Positions 50,391 to 59,567 of a stretch of DNA of 64,000 nt are shown here, piece by piece. Both the position numbers and the translations under genes were made by a program. The notes under the pieces were generated by a model that was not told where the DNA came from, made no database searches, and saw nothing but the letters and a program-made list of their open reading frames with translations. Each line of letters begins with the position of its first letter. Within the stretch, counting starts at the first letter, position 1. Source of the stretch: Nitrososphaera sp. (GTDB lineage: Archaea > Thermoproteota > Nitrososphaeria > Nitrososphaerales > Nitrososphaeraceae); contig JAJUFP010000003.1 in assembly GCA_029263715.1 (NCBI GenBank), positions 1-64,000 of the forward strand, read 5' to 3'.

Positions 50391-51635
50391 ATGCCCAGCA
50401 GCAATTGTAACGTCGTCCTTACCGAGCTTGGGATAGCCGCTTTCGACCAGGATGGAAGCGTGGCTGCTTCCCAGAAATTCGCTGATTCTTTGCGATCATA
50501 CCGGCTTCTCAAGAGCGGAGCCATCCCGGACGAGATAACGCCATTCGTTGAAAAGTTGCGCTCATTTGCTTCCATTTCCGTAAACGATGCCAGCGTGGTC
50601 ATAGCCCTGCGCCAGGCCGGGCTCAACACCAGCCTCATGAGTGAGGGCCAGCAGCAGGAAATACAAAACAACAAACCCGACTATATAGTCAAGGCGGGTT
50701 TTGCTGCAAGCCCGACGGATGCTATGCAGGCCCTGCGCGATTTTGCCATCGAGCTCTCCTCGTCAAGGGTAAAGGAGACCTCTGAAAAACTGGACCTGCA
50801 CATAGTCCAGTCGATAAACGCGCTGGACGAGCTGGACAAGATGATAAACACGGTCGGCACAAGGATGCGGGAATGGTACGGCCTGCATTTCCCGGAGCTT
50901 GACAACCTTGTCCAGAGCCTTGTGGCCCACGCCGAGATAATAAGCAGGGCCGGTTCGCGGAACAACATCACCAAGGAGATTCTTGAGGCGGCCGGAATGC
51001 AGGACAGGAAGGTCGAGATAATACTTGATGCCGCCAAGCGCAGCAAGGGCGGCGACATGACGCCGGAAAACCTGGCCATAGTAAAGAAACTTGCCCAGCA
51101 GGTTATCCTGCAATCGGACCTGCGCCGCATACTGTCCGATCACATCGAGGCAGCCATGGACGCCGTGGCTCCAAACGTCAAGGAGCTGCTGACCGCGGCT
51201 GTGGGAGCAAGGTTGATTGCAAAGGCTGGCAGCCTTACCCGGCTTGCGACAATCCCGGCCAGCACGATACAGGTGCTTGGAGCAGAAAAGGCGCTGTTCC
51301 GGGCTCTCAAGACCGGGGCAAGGCCGCCAAAACACGGCATACTGTTCCAGCATCCCCTGATACACTCGGCTCCAAAGTGGCAGCGCGGCAAGATAGCAAG
51401 GGCAGTTGCTTCCAAAGTGGCGATTGCTGCAAGAATAGACTATTACCGGCATTCTGGCAAGGACACCGGCATCTTTGAAAAACTGAACACCCGCATAACG
51501 GAGATCCGTGAAAAGTACAAGGAACCGGCTCCAGAGAAGCAAAGAGAAAAGAGATTCCGAGAACACGAAAGGCGCGAAGACCGGGGCCGAAAGGGGAAGA
51601 AGGACAAGAGGCGGTTTGGAAAGCGAAGATATTAG
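50391..51635 (+). CDS. nop5: Nop5/Nop56/58-like C/D box sRNP core protein
   Basis: The 414-residue protein has the NOP5 N-terminal domain, a coiled coil and the Nop domain (SVALVAHAEIISRAGS-type stretch read as LVAHAEIISRAGSRNNITKE, LAKKAGSLTRLATIPASTIQ-type read as GARLIAKAGSLTRLATIPAS, LGAEKALFRALKTG), with a lysine/arginine-rich tail. It bridges fibrillarin and L7Ae on C/D box sRNAs. ATG 50391 is 26 nt after TATA-like ctttttttaat (~50365). The fibrillarin gene overlaps its end. Confidence 0.93.
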   Translation: MPSSNCNVVLTELGIAAFDQDGSVAASQKFADSLRSYRLLKSGAIPDEITPFVEKLRSFASISVNDASVVIALRQAGLNTSLMSEGQQQEIQNNKPDYIVKAGFAASPTDAMQALRDFAIELSSSRVKETSEKLDLHIVQSINALDELDKMINTVGTRMREWYGLHFPELDNLVQSLVAHAEIISRAGSRNNITKEILEAAGMQDRKVEIILDAAKRSKGGDMTPENLAIVKKLAQQVILQSDLRRILSDHIEAAMDAVAPNVKELLTAAVGARLIAKAGSLTRLATIPASTIQVLGAEKALFRALKTGARPPKHGILFQHPLIHSAPKWQRGKIARAVASKVAIAARIDYYRHSGKDTGIFEKLNTRITEIREKYKEPAPEKQREKRFREHERREDRGRKGKKDKRRFGKRRY

Positions 51636-52296
51636 GTGGATTTACGTAAGCGGCGAAAAGCAGCTGGCAACTTTGAACCTTGTGCCTGGAAACAACGTCT
51701 ACGGCGAGAAGCTGGTCAAGCAGGACGGCGACGAGTACCGGATCTGGGACCCGTTTCGAAGCAAGCTTGCCGGCGCCCTGAAAAAGGGGCTGAAGGACCT
51801 GACTATAAAAAATGGGAGCAGGGTTCTGTACCTTGGTGCATCCACAGGAACGACGGTCAGCCATGTTTCTGATATCGTCGGCAACCGCGGCATCGTGTTT
51901 GCGGTGGAGCCGGCCACACGAGTCGCCAGGGAGCTGATAGAAAACGTCGCGGCAAAACGCAGAAACGTGATGCCCATAATAGAGGACGCAAGAAGGCCGC
52001 AATCCTACTTTTCTGTGTTTGGCAAGGTTGACGTTGTCTACTGCGACATCGCACAGCCAGACCAGACAGAAATAGCGATATCAAACTGCACAGCGTACCT
52101 CAAGCCTGGCGGAAAAATGCTGCTTGTAATCAAGACTCGGAGCATAGACGTGACCATGGACCCAAAGGCCGTGGTTGTCCAGGAAGCAAAAAAGCTGGAA
52201 AAGAGCGGCTTTCAGATAGACCAGATAATCAATCTGGAGCCATTTGACAAGGACCATGCCATGATCCACTGCACGTTCAAGCAACGATCAGAATAG
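51616..52296 (+). CDS. flpA: Fibrillarin-like rRNA/tRNA 2'-O-methyltransferase
   Basis: The ~226-residue SAM methyltransferase has RIWDPFRSKLAGALKKGL, VLYLGASTGTTVSHVSDIVG (SAM loop), GIVFAVEPATRVARELIENV, DVVYCDIAQPDQTEIAISNC and LVIKTRSIDVTMDPK (catalytic Lys). It methylates rRNA/tRNA with Nop5 and L7Ae. TTG 51616 is chosen as start; the frame further upstream lies inside the nop5 coding sequence and is not typical. It overlaps nop5 by 20 bp. Confidence 0.93.
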   Translation: MESEDIRWIYVSGEKQLATLNLVPGNNVYGEKLVKQDGDEYRIWDPFRSKLAGALKKGLKDLTIKNGSRVLYLGASTGTTVSHVSDIVGNRGIVFAVEPATRVARELIENVAAKRRNVMPIIEDARRPQSYFSVFGKVDVVYCDIAQPDQTEIAISNCTAYLKPGGKMLLVIKTRSIDVTMDPKAVVVQEAKKLEKSGFQIDQIINLEPFDKDHAMIHCTFKQRSE

Positions 52297-52941
52297 TGTG
52301 CGCTGCTCAAACTCCTCAAGCATGACGCGCATCGGCTTCCAGGACCTCCTTGCAAACTCGGGCGCGCATTTCTTCTTTGCCACCCATTGCCGCAAAAAGC
52401 TCATGGTTTTCTCGTCTGATGGGTAGCCGCTTCCCACGTTGCGGTATCGCTTCCTTATCTTCTGGATGCTGCTGTCCCGCGTGACTTTGGCCAGAATCGA
52501 CGCGGCAGACACGGCCACGTTTATCCTGTCAGCATGATGCATGGAATGGATTACCGGCTTCCTGTCCAGGTGAGCCGCAATATTCTCTCTGTACCTGTCC
52601 GGGTTTACATCACAGCAATCAACGTACACCTCGTGAGCATGAATGCGGTCTATGACATGGGCCATCGTTCTTGCTTCAAGCCGGTTTAAGCCCTTCTGAA
52701 ACACGCTGCTGTCCACCTCGCATGAATCGATGCTGCGAATATGGTAATGGTCAGCAACACTGATTATCTCGTCATAAAGCCTGGTTCTGGCCCTGGCGGT
52801 AAGCTGCTTTGAATCCCTGACACCCATGTCTCTGAGCTTTGATATCTTGCTCTCATGAATGCTGACACCAGCCACAATCAGGGGGCCAATGATAGAGCCG
52901 CGGCCAGCCTCGTCAACGCCGCCGATGAGGATCCCATCCAA
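52288..52941 (-). CDS. rnhB: Ribonuclease HII
   Basis: The ~217-residue enzyme carries the RNase HII motif ILIGGVDEAGRGSIIGPLIV (catalytic Asp and Glu), GVRDSKQLTARAR, and EVYVDCCDVNPDRYRENIAA. It removes ribonucleotides from DNA and Okazaki primers. The longest frame starts at TTG 52989, but that codon overlaps the TATA-like gatatttat (~52995), so TTG 52941 just before the conserved region is preferred. It converges on flpA (9-bp overlap) and is divergent from trm1. Confidence 0.9.
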   Translation of the reverse strand: MDGILIGGVDEAGRGSIIGPLIVAGVSIHESKISKLRDMGVRDSKQLTARARTRLYDEIISVADHYHIRSIDSCEVDSSVFQKGLNRLEARTMAHVIDRIHAHEVYVDCCDVNPDRYRENIAAHLDRKPVIHSMHHADRINVAVSAASILAKVTRDSSIQKIRKRYRNVGSGYPSDEKTMSFLRQWVAKKKCAPEFARRSWKPMRVMLEEFEQRTLF

Positions 52942-53018
52942 GCTGCTTATGGGATTTGGACCGTATCTATTATCGGTTGCGCTTGCCAATAAATATCACA
53001 TGTTATCCAGCCACTGGC

Positions 53019-54155
53019 ATGGAAGGCGGCGAGTTTGTCCAGACAACGGAGGGTCAGACCAGACTGCTGGTCCCAAGGCTCTCGCTTACCGCAAAGGTGC
53101 CGCCAAAGACGCCGGCCTTCTTTAACCCATCGGCAAAGCTCAACCGAGACCTGTCTATACTTGCCTACCGGACCTTCCTGCCACGCCTCAAAGAAAAGAC
53201 CTTTGCAGACGCCTTTACCGGTGTTGGAGCGCGCGCATTGAGGGTGGCCGTCGAAGTGCCAGACATGGAACAGGTCTACGGAAATGACGTCAATCCGACG
53301 GCTGTTGAGATGGCCAAAAAGGCCGCTGCGCTGAACTCGGTATCTGATAAATGCCATTTTTGCATAGACGAGGTATGCAAGTTCCTGCTGCGGGGCACTG
53401 AAGCAGGAGAGCGGTTTGGAATCGTGGATCTGGACCCCTTTGGAACGCCGGCAAGGCATATTGACTGCGTGCTTCGGGCAGTGCTAGACGATGGCCTTAT
53501 CTCCATAACCGCCACCGATACGGCAGTGCTATGCGGCATCTATCCAGAAGTCTGCCTGAGAAGGTACTACGGCAGGCCGCTTAACAACAGCTACGGAAAT
53601 GAAACTGCCATGCGGCTGCTGACCTCCCTCATCGCCCTTACATCGTCAAGGCTGGAGCTGGCAATAAAGCCGGTCTTCGCGCACTCGACCATGCACTATC
53701 TGCGGGTTTATGCCACCGTATCTGTGAGCAGCAGCGAGGCAAACAACGTTTACAACAACATTGGATACATAATGCATTGCTTCCAGTGCGGCCACAGAAC
53801 CGCAGTCCAGGAATTCGACTCCAGCAAAAAGTGCGAGCTGTGTCACAGCAAGCTCAAGATAGGCGGGCAGCTTTGGACTGGCGCGCTTCATGATCGCGAA
53901 TTTATCGCAAAAATGTCCGAAGGGGCCGAGAGGCAGCACAAAAAGATCCTAGACGCCGCCATAGAGGAGATAGGGGTGCCGTATTACTTCCGGGCAGACG
54001 AGATCTCGTCAAGACTCAAGACCAACCCGTATTCAGTCCAGAAGATCATTGAAAAATTGCGGGCTTGTGGATACATGGCTTCAAGGACACCTCTGAACAC
54101 AGGAGCATTCAAAACAGATGCAAGGATAGATCAGATTCTGCAAGTCCTGAAATGA
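53019..54155 (+). CDS. trm1: tRNA (guanine26-N2)-dimethyltransferase
   Basis: The ~378-residue Trm1 has FFNPSAKLNRDLSILAYRTF, the SAM-binding region FADAFTGVGARALRVAVEVP, FGIVDLDPFGTPARHIDCVL (DPFG), and a zinc-binding stretch with MHCFQCGHRT and KKCELCHSKL. It makes m2,2G26 in tRNA. ATG 53019 is 26 nt after TATA-like aaatatcaca (~52990). A shared AT-rich stretch probably drives rnhB the other way. Confidence 0.94.
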   Translation: MEGGEFVQTTEGQTRLLVPRLSLTAKVPPKTPAFFNPSAKLNRDLSILAYRTFLPRLKEKTFADAFTGVGARALRVAVEVPDMEQVYGNDVNPTAVEMAKKAAALNSVSDKCHFCIDEVCKFLLRGTEAGERFGIVDLDPFGTPARHIDCVLRAVLDDGLISITATDTAVLCGIYPEVCLRRYYGRPLNNSYGNETAMRLLTSLIALTSSRLELAIKPVFAHSTMHYLRVYATVSVSSSEANNVYNNIGYIMHCFQCGHRTAVQEFDSSKKCELCHSKLKIGGQLWTGALHDREFIAKMSEGAERQHKKILDAAIEEIGVPYYFRADEISSRLKTNPYSVQKIIEKLRACGYMASRTPLNTGAFKTDARIDQILQVLK

Positions 54156-54156
54156 A

Positions 54157-54642
54157 CTACAGCGGCACGGCCTTAACTGCCCTGTCCACGCTGTCTGACC
54201 ATCTCTGCTTCAGGCCGTCGATCTCTGGATCGTCGCCCCTGTCGCTGGCCTGCACCTTGCTTTTGATCCCATCAAGGTACTGATCAAAAGCATCAAGGGC
54301 CGTGGCATACGTGCCGAAACTTTCCTGCCACTGCTGCGGCGGACTGGCACCTGCAAGGTTCTTGCGCATATTCCCAACCGTGGTTTTTGCCTCGTCTATA
54401 GAAGCAGACATGGCCTCAGACGAGAGCTGGTTATTCTTCCACTGGACGTATTTGGAATCTATGTCTGCGGCAAGCTCGGTGTTCTGCGTATAGACCTGCT
54501 GGAAAACCGCCTGATGTGGCGGCGGGGTTATCTGCCTGACATTGACTCCGTTTTCCTGCGGCAAAAGCCAGATCAGGAAGCTGGCGCCAACGATGCCGAC
54601 TACGATGGCGGCGGTGATTGCTATGCCCTTCTTGCTTGCCAA
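54157..54642 (-). CDS. Membrane-anchored extracytoplasmic protein, unknown function
   Basis: The 161-residue protein has a single N-terminal anchor helix (IAITAAIVVGIVGASFLIWL) and an outside helical domain with regular Gln/Ala spacing (FQQVYTQNTELAADIDSKYV, QWKNNQLSSEAMSASIDEAK). TTG 54642 lies 26 nt after TATA-like ccttttattgg (~54668). The family is not recognised. It converges on trm1 with a 1-bp gap. Confidence 0.55.
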   Translation of the reverse strand: MASKKGIAITAAIVVGIVGASFLIWLLPQENGVNVRQITPPPHQAVFQQVYTQNTELAADIDSKYVQWKNNQLSSEAMSASIDEAKTTVGNMRKNLAGASPPQQWQESFGTYATALDAFDQYLDGIKSKVQASDRGDDPEIDGLKQRWSDSVDRAVKAVPL

Positions 54643-54712
54643 GTCGCCGTAATTTTGAAAGCCTCCAATAAAAGGATATCAAAATATACAGCAGGCGATC
54701 CATTACCTGCAA

Positions 54713-55555
54713 ATGAGTGGGGAAAGAGGTCAAGCTGCGTCAAGCACAGGCAGGATAATTTACAGAAAAGACCTGACGCAGGACCTTGCGATTTTGAGGG
54801 TCCAGCCGGAGGACGGAAGTTCGGTTCCAGATTTCAAGGCCGGACAGTTCGTTACCTTGGGCCTGAAGCTGGACTCTGACGACAAGATGACGTACAGGGC
54901 GTACTCCATTGCATCGCCGCCGGAGGAGAAACGGTACTTTGAACTGTACATAAAATGGGCCACCGAGCCGGTGATGGGCAAGTTCACCACTGCGCTTTTC
55001 CACATGAAGGAGGGAGATTCTATTTACTGGCGAAAGCCGGCCGGCGCCTTTACCATAGAAGGCAAAAAGGCTGATGGGACGCCGGACGACAGGACCATGG
55101 TCTTGATAGCCTCTGGAACCGGGCTTGCCCCGTTCGTAAGCTATGCCCTGCACTTGAAGGCCCTGGGCGCGAAAAGGAAGATAGCTCTTCTCCACGGAGC
55201 AAGGAACGTCAGGGAACTGGGCTACCATGAATTGCTTGAAAGCATGGAGAAGGACAAGAGCTGGGACTTTGCCTACATGCCGACGGTCAGCAGGCCAGAC
55301 GATCCGCTGTCCCGGGGCTGGACGGGCCATACCGGCAGGGTGGAAACTTTGCTGCAAATAAGGGATGGCGGCATGTCGGAGCTGGAGAAAAGATTGAATG
55401 AAAAACTGACAACCCAGAACTCGTTTTTCTACATATGCGGATACCAGGGAACCATAGACAGCGTCGTGGCCATCCTGCAGCCTCTTGGCTTTGTCACCAA
55501 CAGGAACAAGAGAAAAGACGGCTCCTTTGACATCAAGATAGAGACCTACGGCTAA
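54713..55555 (+). CDS. Ferredoxin/flavodoxin-NADP+ reductase-like protein
   Basis: The 280-residue flavoprotein has an FAD-binding barrel (FVTLGLKLDSDDKMTYRAYS, IASPPEEKRYFELY: RxYS motif) and an NAD(P)-binding domain (VLIASGTGLAPFVSYALHLK with GTGxAP, and FFYICGYQGTIDSVV near the C-terminus). It moves electrons between NAD(P)H and ferredoxin or a similar carrier. ATG 54713 is 26 nt after TATA-like caaaatatac (~54685). Confidence 0.9.
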   Translation: MSGERGQAASSTGRIIYRKDLTQDLAILRVQPEDGSSVPDFKAGQFVTLGLKLDSDDKMTYRAYSIASPPEEKRYFELYIKWATEPVMGKFTTALFHMKEGDSIYWRKPAGAFTIEGKKADGTPDDRTMVLIASGTGLAPFVSYALHLKALGAKRKIALLHGARNVRELGYHELLESMEKDKSWDFAYMPTVSRPDDPLSRGWTGHTGRVETLLQIRDGGMSELEKRLNEKLTTQNSFFYICGYQGTIDSVVAILQPLGFVTNRNKRKDGSFDIKIETYG

Positions 55556-55571
55556 AGACTCATTACACTGA

Positions 55572-55892
55572 ATGGATAATTATCAGCCGTTGTACGCTGC
55601 CAGAACGACGCAGTACCAGGGCTCGTTGATGGTGGACATCTGCGACCTTGACCTGATAGGCACAAAGCTGGAGAAGGACGGGTTGGTGATCAACCTGACC
55701 AAGGAGTATTTCCAGCAGCAGGTAATAGAAGGCGGCCAGGCCGGCGAGCTTTTGCACAAGTGCGCAATAGCCAACCTTGTAGGAAGCCAGATCGTTGGTC
55801 AGGCCCTAGAGATGAAAATGGCCAAACAGGCCAGCGTCAAGCACATAGCCGGCGTTCCGTTTCTAATGATCTTCAAATTCCATCAAATGTGA
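55572..55892 (+). CDS. DUF424 family protein
   Basis: The 106-residue protein has MVDICDLDLIGTKLEKDGLV, LTKEYFQQQVI and CAIANLVGSQIVGQALEMKM followed by HIAGVPFLMIF, typical of archaeal DUF424, where IANLVG and GVPH/F are conserved. Its function is unknown, but it is commonly linked to ribosome-biogenesis genes. Its TGA overlaps the ATG of rio1 (TGATG), so these are coupled in a rio1-dim2 operon. Confidence 0.85.
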   Translation: MDNYQPLYAARTTQYQGSLMVDICDLDLIGTKLEKDGLVINLTKEYFQQQVIEGGQAGELLHKCAIANLVGSQIVGQALEMKMAKQASVKHIAGVPFLMIFKFHQM

Positions 55893-56704
55893 TGTCCATG
55901 GCAAGGGATCTGGAAGACGAAGAACGCCAAAAGCCCATTGTCCGGGCCGACCGGCGTTACAAACGCCACGAACGTGAGACCCGATTTCTGGTCAAGCGGT
56001 CGGAGGATTATCAGGTTATCGACGAGGTATTTGACATGCCTACCATGATGGTTATCACCAAGATGGTCAATGACGGCATCATCCGGTCTATCCAGAGCCA
56101 CTTTGCTTCCGGCAAGGAGTCCAAGCTGTACATTGCCGAAACGCCAGAGGGCCTGCCAGTGGCAGTAAAGATCTACCTTACGGTCAGCGCGGAATTCAAA
56201 AAGCGCCTGCAGTACATAGTCGGAGATCCGCGCTTTTCAAAGGTGAAGAAGGGAACCCGCAACATCATTGCGACATGGGCCAGAAAAGAGTTCAAGAATC
56301 TGCAGACTGCGCACGCTGCCGGAGTCAGGGTGCCGGCTCCCATTGCCGTGGAAAAAAATGTCCTTGTAATGGAGTTCATTGGTGACAGCTACGGTAACAT
56401 GGCAGTACAGCTGGCCGATACCGAAGTTACCGCAGACGATTACAACGAAGTGATCGAGCAGATGATCATCCTGTACCAGAAGGCGCATCTAGTCCATGCT
56501 GACCTGTCAGAGTACAACGTCTTCAAGAATCTGGAAGGCAAGATAATGCTCTTTGATTTTGGGTCTGCAGTTGACGTAAATCACCCCAATTCAAAAAAAT
56601 TTTTAATCCGCGACATACAGAACATTAACCGATTCTTCATAAAGCGGGGGCTGGATGTCATTGACACCGGCAGGCTAGTAGAGAGGATCACAGGATCAAA
56701 ATGA
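55892..56704 (+). CDS. rio1: RIO1-type serine/threonine protein kinase
   Basis: The ~270-residue kinase has the RIO1 signature: LVKRSEDYQVIDEVFDMPTM, a P-loop region ISSGKESKLYIAE-like (HFASGKESKLYIAETPEGLP), VAVKIYLTVSAEFKKRLQYI (Lys), VMEFIGDSYGNMAV, LVHADLSEYNVF (catalytic D..N) and IMLFDFGSAVDVNHPN (DFG). RIO1 acts in late small-subunit assembly. ATG 55892 is the start overlapping the DUF424 stop; further upstream frame lies within DUF424. Confidence 0.93.
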   Translation: MSMARDLEDEERQKPIVRADRRYKRHERETRFLVKRSEDYQVIDEVFDMPTMMVITKMVNDGIIRSIQSHFASGKESKLYIAETPEGLPVAVKIYLTVSAEFKKRLQYIVGDPRFSKVKKGTRNIIATWARKEFKNLQTAHAAGVRVPAPIAVEKNVLVMEFIGDSYGNMAVQLADTEVTADDYNEVIEQMIILYQKAHLVHADLSEYNVFKNLEGKIMLFDFGSAVDVNHPNSKKFLIRDIQNINRFFIKRGLDVIDTGRLVERITGSK

Positions 56705-57285
56705 GCTTTCAACACACTTTAAGGATACCAAAGGAACGTATAGGCGCGCTGATAGGCAAGGGTGGCAAGGTAAAACAAGAGATCGAAAGAAGATGCGGCG
56801 TCGCCATCGAGATCGACAGCGAGACCGGCGACATCATGGTGGTCGGATCCAAACCCGTGGAACAGATGGAAGGCTTCAAGGCCGTCGAGATAATAACCGC
56901 CATCTCGAGGGGGTTTTCCCCGCAACGGGCCATGCGCCTCATGGAAGACGACGAGGTCTTTCAGCAGATCGATCTGCGCAGCTACACCGGTAAATCCCAA
57001 AACGCCATAGAGCGCATAAGGAGCAGAATAATAGGCGAAGGTGGCAAATCCCGCCGGACCATTGAAGAGCTGAGCGGGGCCTTGATCTCGGTATACGGGC
57101 ATACTGTTGGCCTTATTGGAAATTACCACCAGGTTCGCATGGCCATGGATGCAATAGACATGCTTTCCAAGGGCAGCATGCACAAGAAAGTCTACGAGAT
57201 GCTTCAGGATGTCCGGCGGCGTGACAAGATGGACAGAATGCGGCTTTGGGAAGATAGCGAAGCATACAGTGAAGAAAATTATTAG
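56701..57285 (+). CDS. KH-domain ribosome-assembly protein (Dim2/Pno1/Krr1-like)
   Basis: The 194-residue protein has two KH domains: RIPKERIGALIGKGGKVKQE (GxxG as GKGG) and RSRIIGEGGKSRRTIEELSG (GEGG). This is archaeal Dim2, a partner of Rio1 and Nob1 in 16S maturation. ATG 56701 overlaps the rio1 stop (ATGA), so both are coupled. The end overlaps the minus-strand Hsp20-like gene by 4 bp. Confidence 0.93.
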   Translation: MSFQHTLRIPKERIGALIGKGGKVKQEIERRCGVAIEIDSETGDIMVVGSKPVEQMEGFKAVEIITAISRGFSPQRAMRLMEDDEVFQQIDLRSYTGKSQNAIERIRSRIIGEGGKSRRTIEELSGALISVYGHTVGLIGNYHQVRMAMDAIDMLSKGSMHKKVYEMLQDVRRRDKMDRMRLWEDSEAYSEENY

Positions 57286-57740
57286 ATCTTTTGCAATCTG
57301 ATGGTAAGCACGCCGTTGCGGTACTTGTAGTCAGAAATGCCCATCTCTGCTGAAAAGCCGAGTTGAACATCCTTGGCAAAGTTCTGGCCTCCCGTGATGC
57401 GCAGAACACCGCTTGTCAGGCGGACATTTATCTGGTCTTCCGGGCCGGGCACCTCGGCCACAAAAACCATCTCGTTGTCGTTTTTGATAAGGTCGTAGAT
57501 CCAGTCCCTTTTCTCGGATTCCGGGACCGCCTTCTGGTCTTCCGGCCGGGACATCTTGTACAGCTCACGAACCCAGTAAATCACCAGGCCTGCAGCGGCG
57601 CTGACCAGGATAAAGCTGGCGCCGCTCTGCTGCGCGCGGGAAGCCAGTACAAACAAGACTGCGACGAAGATCAAAGCTAGGAGGGGGATTACAAAACCCA
57701 CGGAGCGGTTAGCGGAATACTCTCTCTTGTATCTAGCCAT
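57282..57740 (-). CDS. Membrane protein with C-terminal Hsp20/CS-like domain
   Basis: The 152-residue protein has two N-terminal TM helices (VGFVIPLLALIFVAVLFVLA; GASFILVSAAAGLVIYWVRE), then a beta-sandwich MVFVAEVPGPEDQINVRL, VLRITGGQNFAKDVQL, YKYRNGVLTIRLQK, like the alpha-crystallin/CS fold. Such tethered small-chaperone-like domains are uncommon. ATG 57740; TATA-like gtaaaattg lies at about 57770. Confidence 0.65.
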   Translation of the reverse strand: MARYKREYSANRSVGFVIPLLALIFVAVLFVLASRAQQSGASFILVSAAAGLVIYWVRELYKMSRPEDQKAVPESEKRDWIYDLIKNDNEMVFVAEVPGPEDQINVRLTSGVLRITGGQNFAKDVQLGFSAEMGISDYKYRNGVLTIRLQKI

Positions 57741-57821
57741 CCCTACTCACCCCCGCCGGCACACATCAATTTTACATGCAAGGTTAGATTATAAAACCTT
57801 ATAGACAGCCGGCCACCTGCT

Positions 57822-58403
57822 TCATGCGTTCTTTGTGGGCTGGTTGTTCTCTCCCCACCGCCTGAAGAGGTTGTGTTCTATTCCAAACTGGTCCAAGACC
57901 TTTCCTACAACGTGGTCTATCAGGTCTTCCATGTTCTTTGGGCGGTGGTAAAAGCCGGGCATGGCCGGCATTATGACGACGTTGTTGATATCTGCCAGCT
58001 TGGCCATGTTTTCAAGGTGGATCTTGGACAGCGGGGCCTCTCTTGGTACTACTACAAGCTTACGTGATTCTTTTATGCAGACTCCTGCGGCCCTTGATAT
58101 CAGGCTGTCGTCAAAGCCGTTTGCAATGCTTGCCAGCGTCTTCATGCTGCAGGGGACAATGGCCATGCCGTCAACCTTAAACGAACCACTTGAGACAGGC
58201 GCCGCCATGTTATCATCTTCGTAGACTCGGGTTGCAAGGGAGCGAACGTAGTTGACGGTATTGTCGGTCTCTATACTGATTGTCTTTTCGCCCCACTCGC
58301 TGAGTATGAGGTGGGTCTCTACCTTTAGCTGCTTCAGCGCTTCAAGCGTTCTTATGCCATAAATTACCCCTGAGGCGCCGGTGATTGCCATTACTAGACG
58401 CAA
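57822..58403 (-). CDS. ubiX: Flavin prenyltransferase UbiX-like
   Basis: The ~193-residue protein begins LRLVMAITGASGVIYGIRTL (UbiX/Pad1 flavin loop) and contains VSSGSFKVDGMAIVPCSMKT, LISRAAGVCIKESRKLVVVP, REAPLSKIHLENMAKLADIN and VIMPAMPGFYHRPKNMEDLI. It attaches a dimethylallyl group to FMN to make the prenyl-FMN cofactor of UbiD-type decarboxylases. TTG 58403 is preferred (TATA-like ttaaataa, 58426-58433) over TTG 58412. No ubiD is in the window. Confidence 0.92.
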   Translation of the reverse strand: MRLVMAITGASGVIYGIRTLEALKQLKVETHLILSEWGEKTISIETDNTVNYVRSLATRVYEDDNMAAPVSSGSFKVDGMAIVPCSMKTLASIANGFDDSLISRAAGVCIKESRKLVVVPREAPLSKIHLENMAKLADINNVVIMPAMPGFYHRPKNMEDLIDHVVGKVLDQFGIEHNLFRRWGENNQPTKNA

Positions 58404-58487
58404 TACCTGCAAGATCCGGGTTTTGTTATTTAATGATGCCTATGATTGTCAGTAGGAATTTATTTATTGAGAGCTACGCATACTGCG

Positions 58488-59390
58488 TTGCTTACCGTCT
58501 TTGGCACCATGGCGCTAGACACCACCAGAACGCCCTTCCGGACCGAGGTCCGCATTCTGGGGGGAGCGGCAACCTTTGCATCGGTTTCTGCCAGCATGTT
58601 TACCAGTACTTCGATGGTGGCAGCGATAGGCTCAGACATGCCGGCTGAAAACCTTTCCGCGCTCAGGGCCAAGGGTATAGACACCAAGGGCGTCGTAACC
58701 GTTCAGGGCGGCAAGACCTTCCACTACGATTCGTCTTTTGACTACAACCTGTCAAACAGGACCACGAACAAGACCGAGCTTAACGTTATCGCAGACTTTG
58801 AACCTGTCATTCCTGAAGAATATGCCCAGTCAGAGTACGTCTATTTGGCCAACAACGATCCAAAGCAGAACATAAAGATCCTCCAGCTTTTCGACCATCC
58901 CCGGCTGATTGCCTGCGATACCATAGAGTACTGGATCGAGCAGGACAGGGACGGCGTGGTCAGGATGATGGAAAAGACCGATATCGTGGTAATAAACGAC
59001 AGCGAGGCAAGGCTTCTGTGTAAGGAAATGAACCTGGCAAGGTGCGCCAAGAAGATCCTCTCCTTTGGACCCAAGTTCGCTGTAATCAAGAAGGGCGAGC
59101 ATGGCGCCATCCTGTTTTCGCAGGACGGGCAGGTCTTTCCAGCATCTGCGTTCTTCCTTGATGAAATAGTCGATCCCACCGGCGCCGGCGACTCGTTTGC
59201 CGGCGGCTTTATGGGGCACATCGCCCGGCGGGGCAGAACGGATTTCCGCACCATGAAGGAGGCGGTGATATACGGCAACGTTATGGGCTCGTTTGCCGTT
59301 GAAGACTTTGGAGTCAAAAAGCTTTTTGCCATAGCCGCGGAGGATGTTGAGGAAAGGTACGAGAAATACCGCAATCTTGTGCAGTTCTAA
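58488..59390 (+). CDS. PfkB-family carbohydrate/nucleoside kinase
   Basis: The ~300-residue kinase has VFGTMALDTTRTPFRTEVRI, ILGGAATFASVSASMF (PfkB signature 1: GG), and DEIVDPTGAGDSFAGGFMGH (signature 2 with catalytic Asp in GAGD). TTG 58488 is chosen from the TATA-like aatttatttat (58457-58467). The substrate may be adenosine, ribose or another sugar; it cannot be told from the sequence. Confidence 0.9.
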   Translation: MLTVFGTMALDTTRTPFRTEVRILGGAATFASVSASMFTSTSMVAAIGSDMPAENLSALRAKGIDTKGVVTVQGGKTFHYDSSFDYNLSNRTTNKTELNVIADFEPVIPEEYAQSEYVYLANNDPKQNIKILQLFDHPRLIACDTIEYWIEQDRDGVVRMMEKTDIVVINDSEARLLCKEMNLARCAKKILSFGPKFAVIKKGEHGAILFSQDGQVFPASAFFLDEIVDPTGAGDSFAGGFMGHIARRGRTDFRTMKEAVIYGNVMGSFAVEDFGVKKLFAIAAEDVEERYEKYRNLVQF

Positions 59391-59567
59391 TATGCGGGCT
59401 TCTCGCCGGTTATGGGAAGGACAAAAAGATCCTAGGCAAAAATGCTGCATTCTGTCAACCGTGGAGAAAAACTCCGAAAATGTGCATTTCTGCTCAATGT
59501 ACGGAAGCAACCAGAATTGAACTACGCTGCAATTAAGTACGAGTCAAGGCTAGGTATCTGAAAGGAT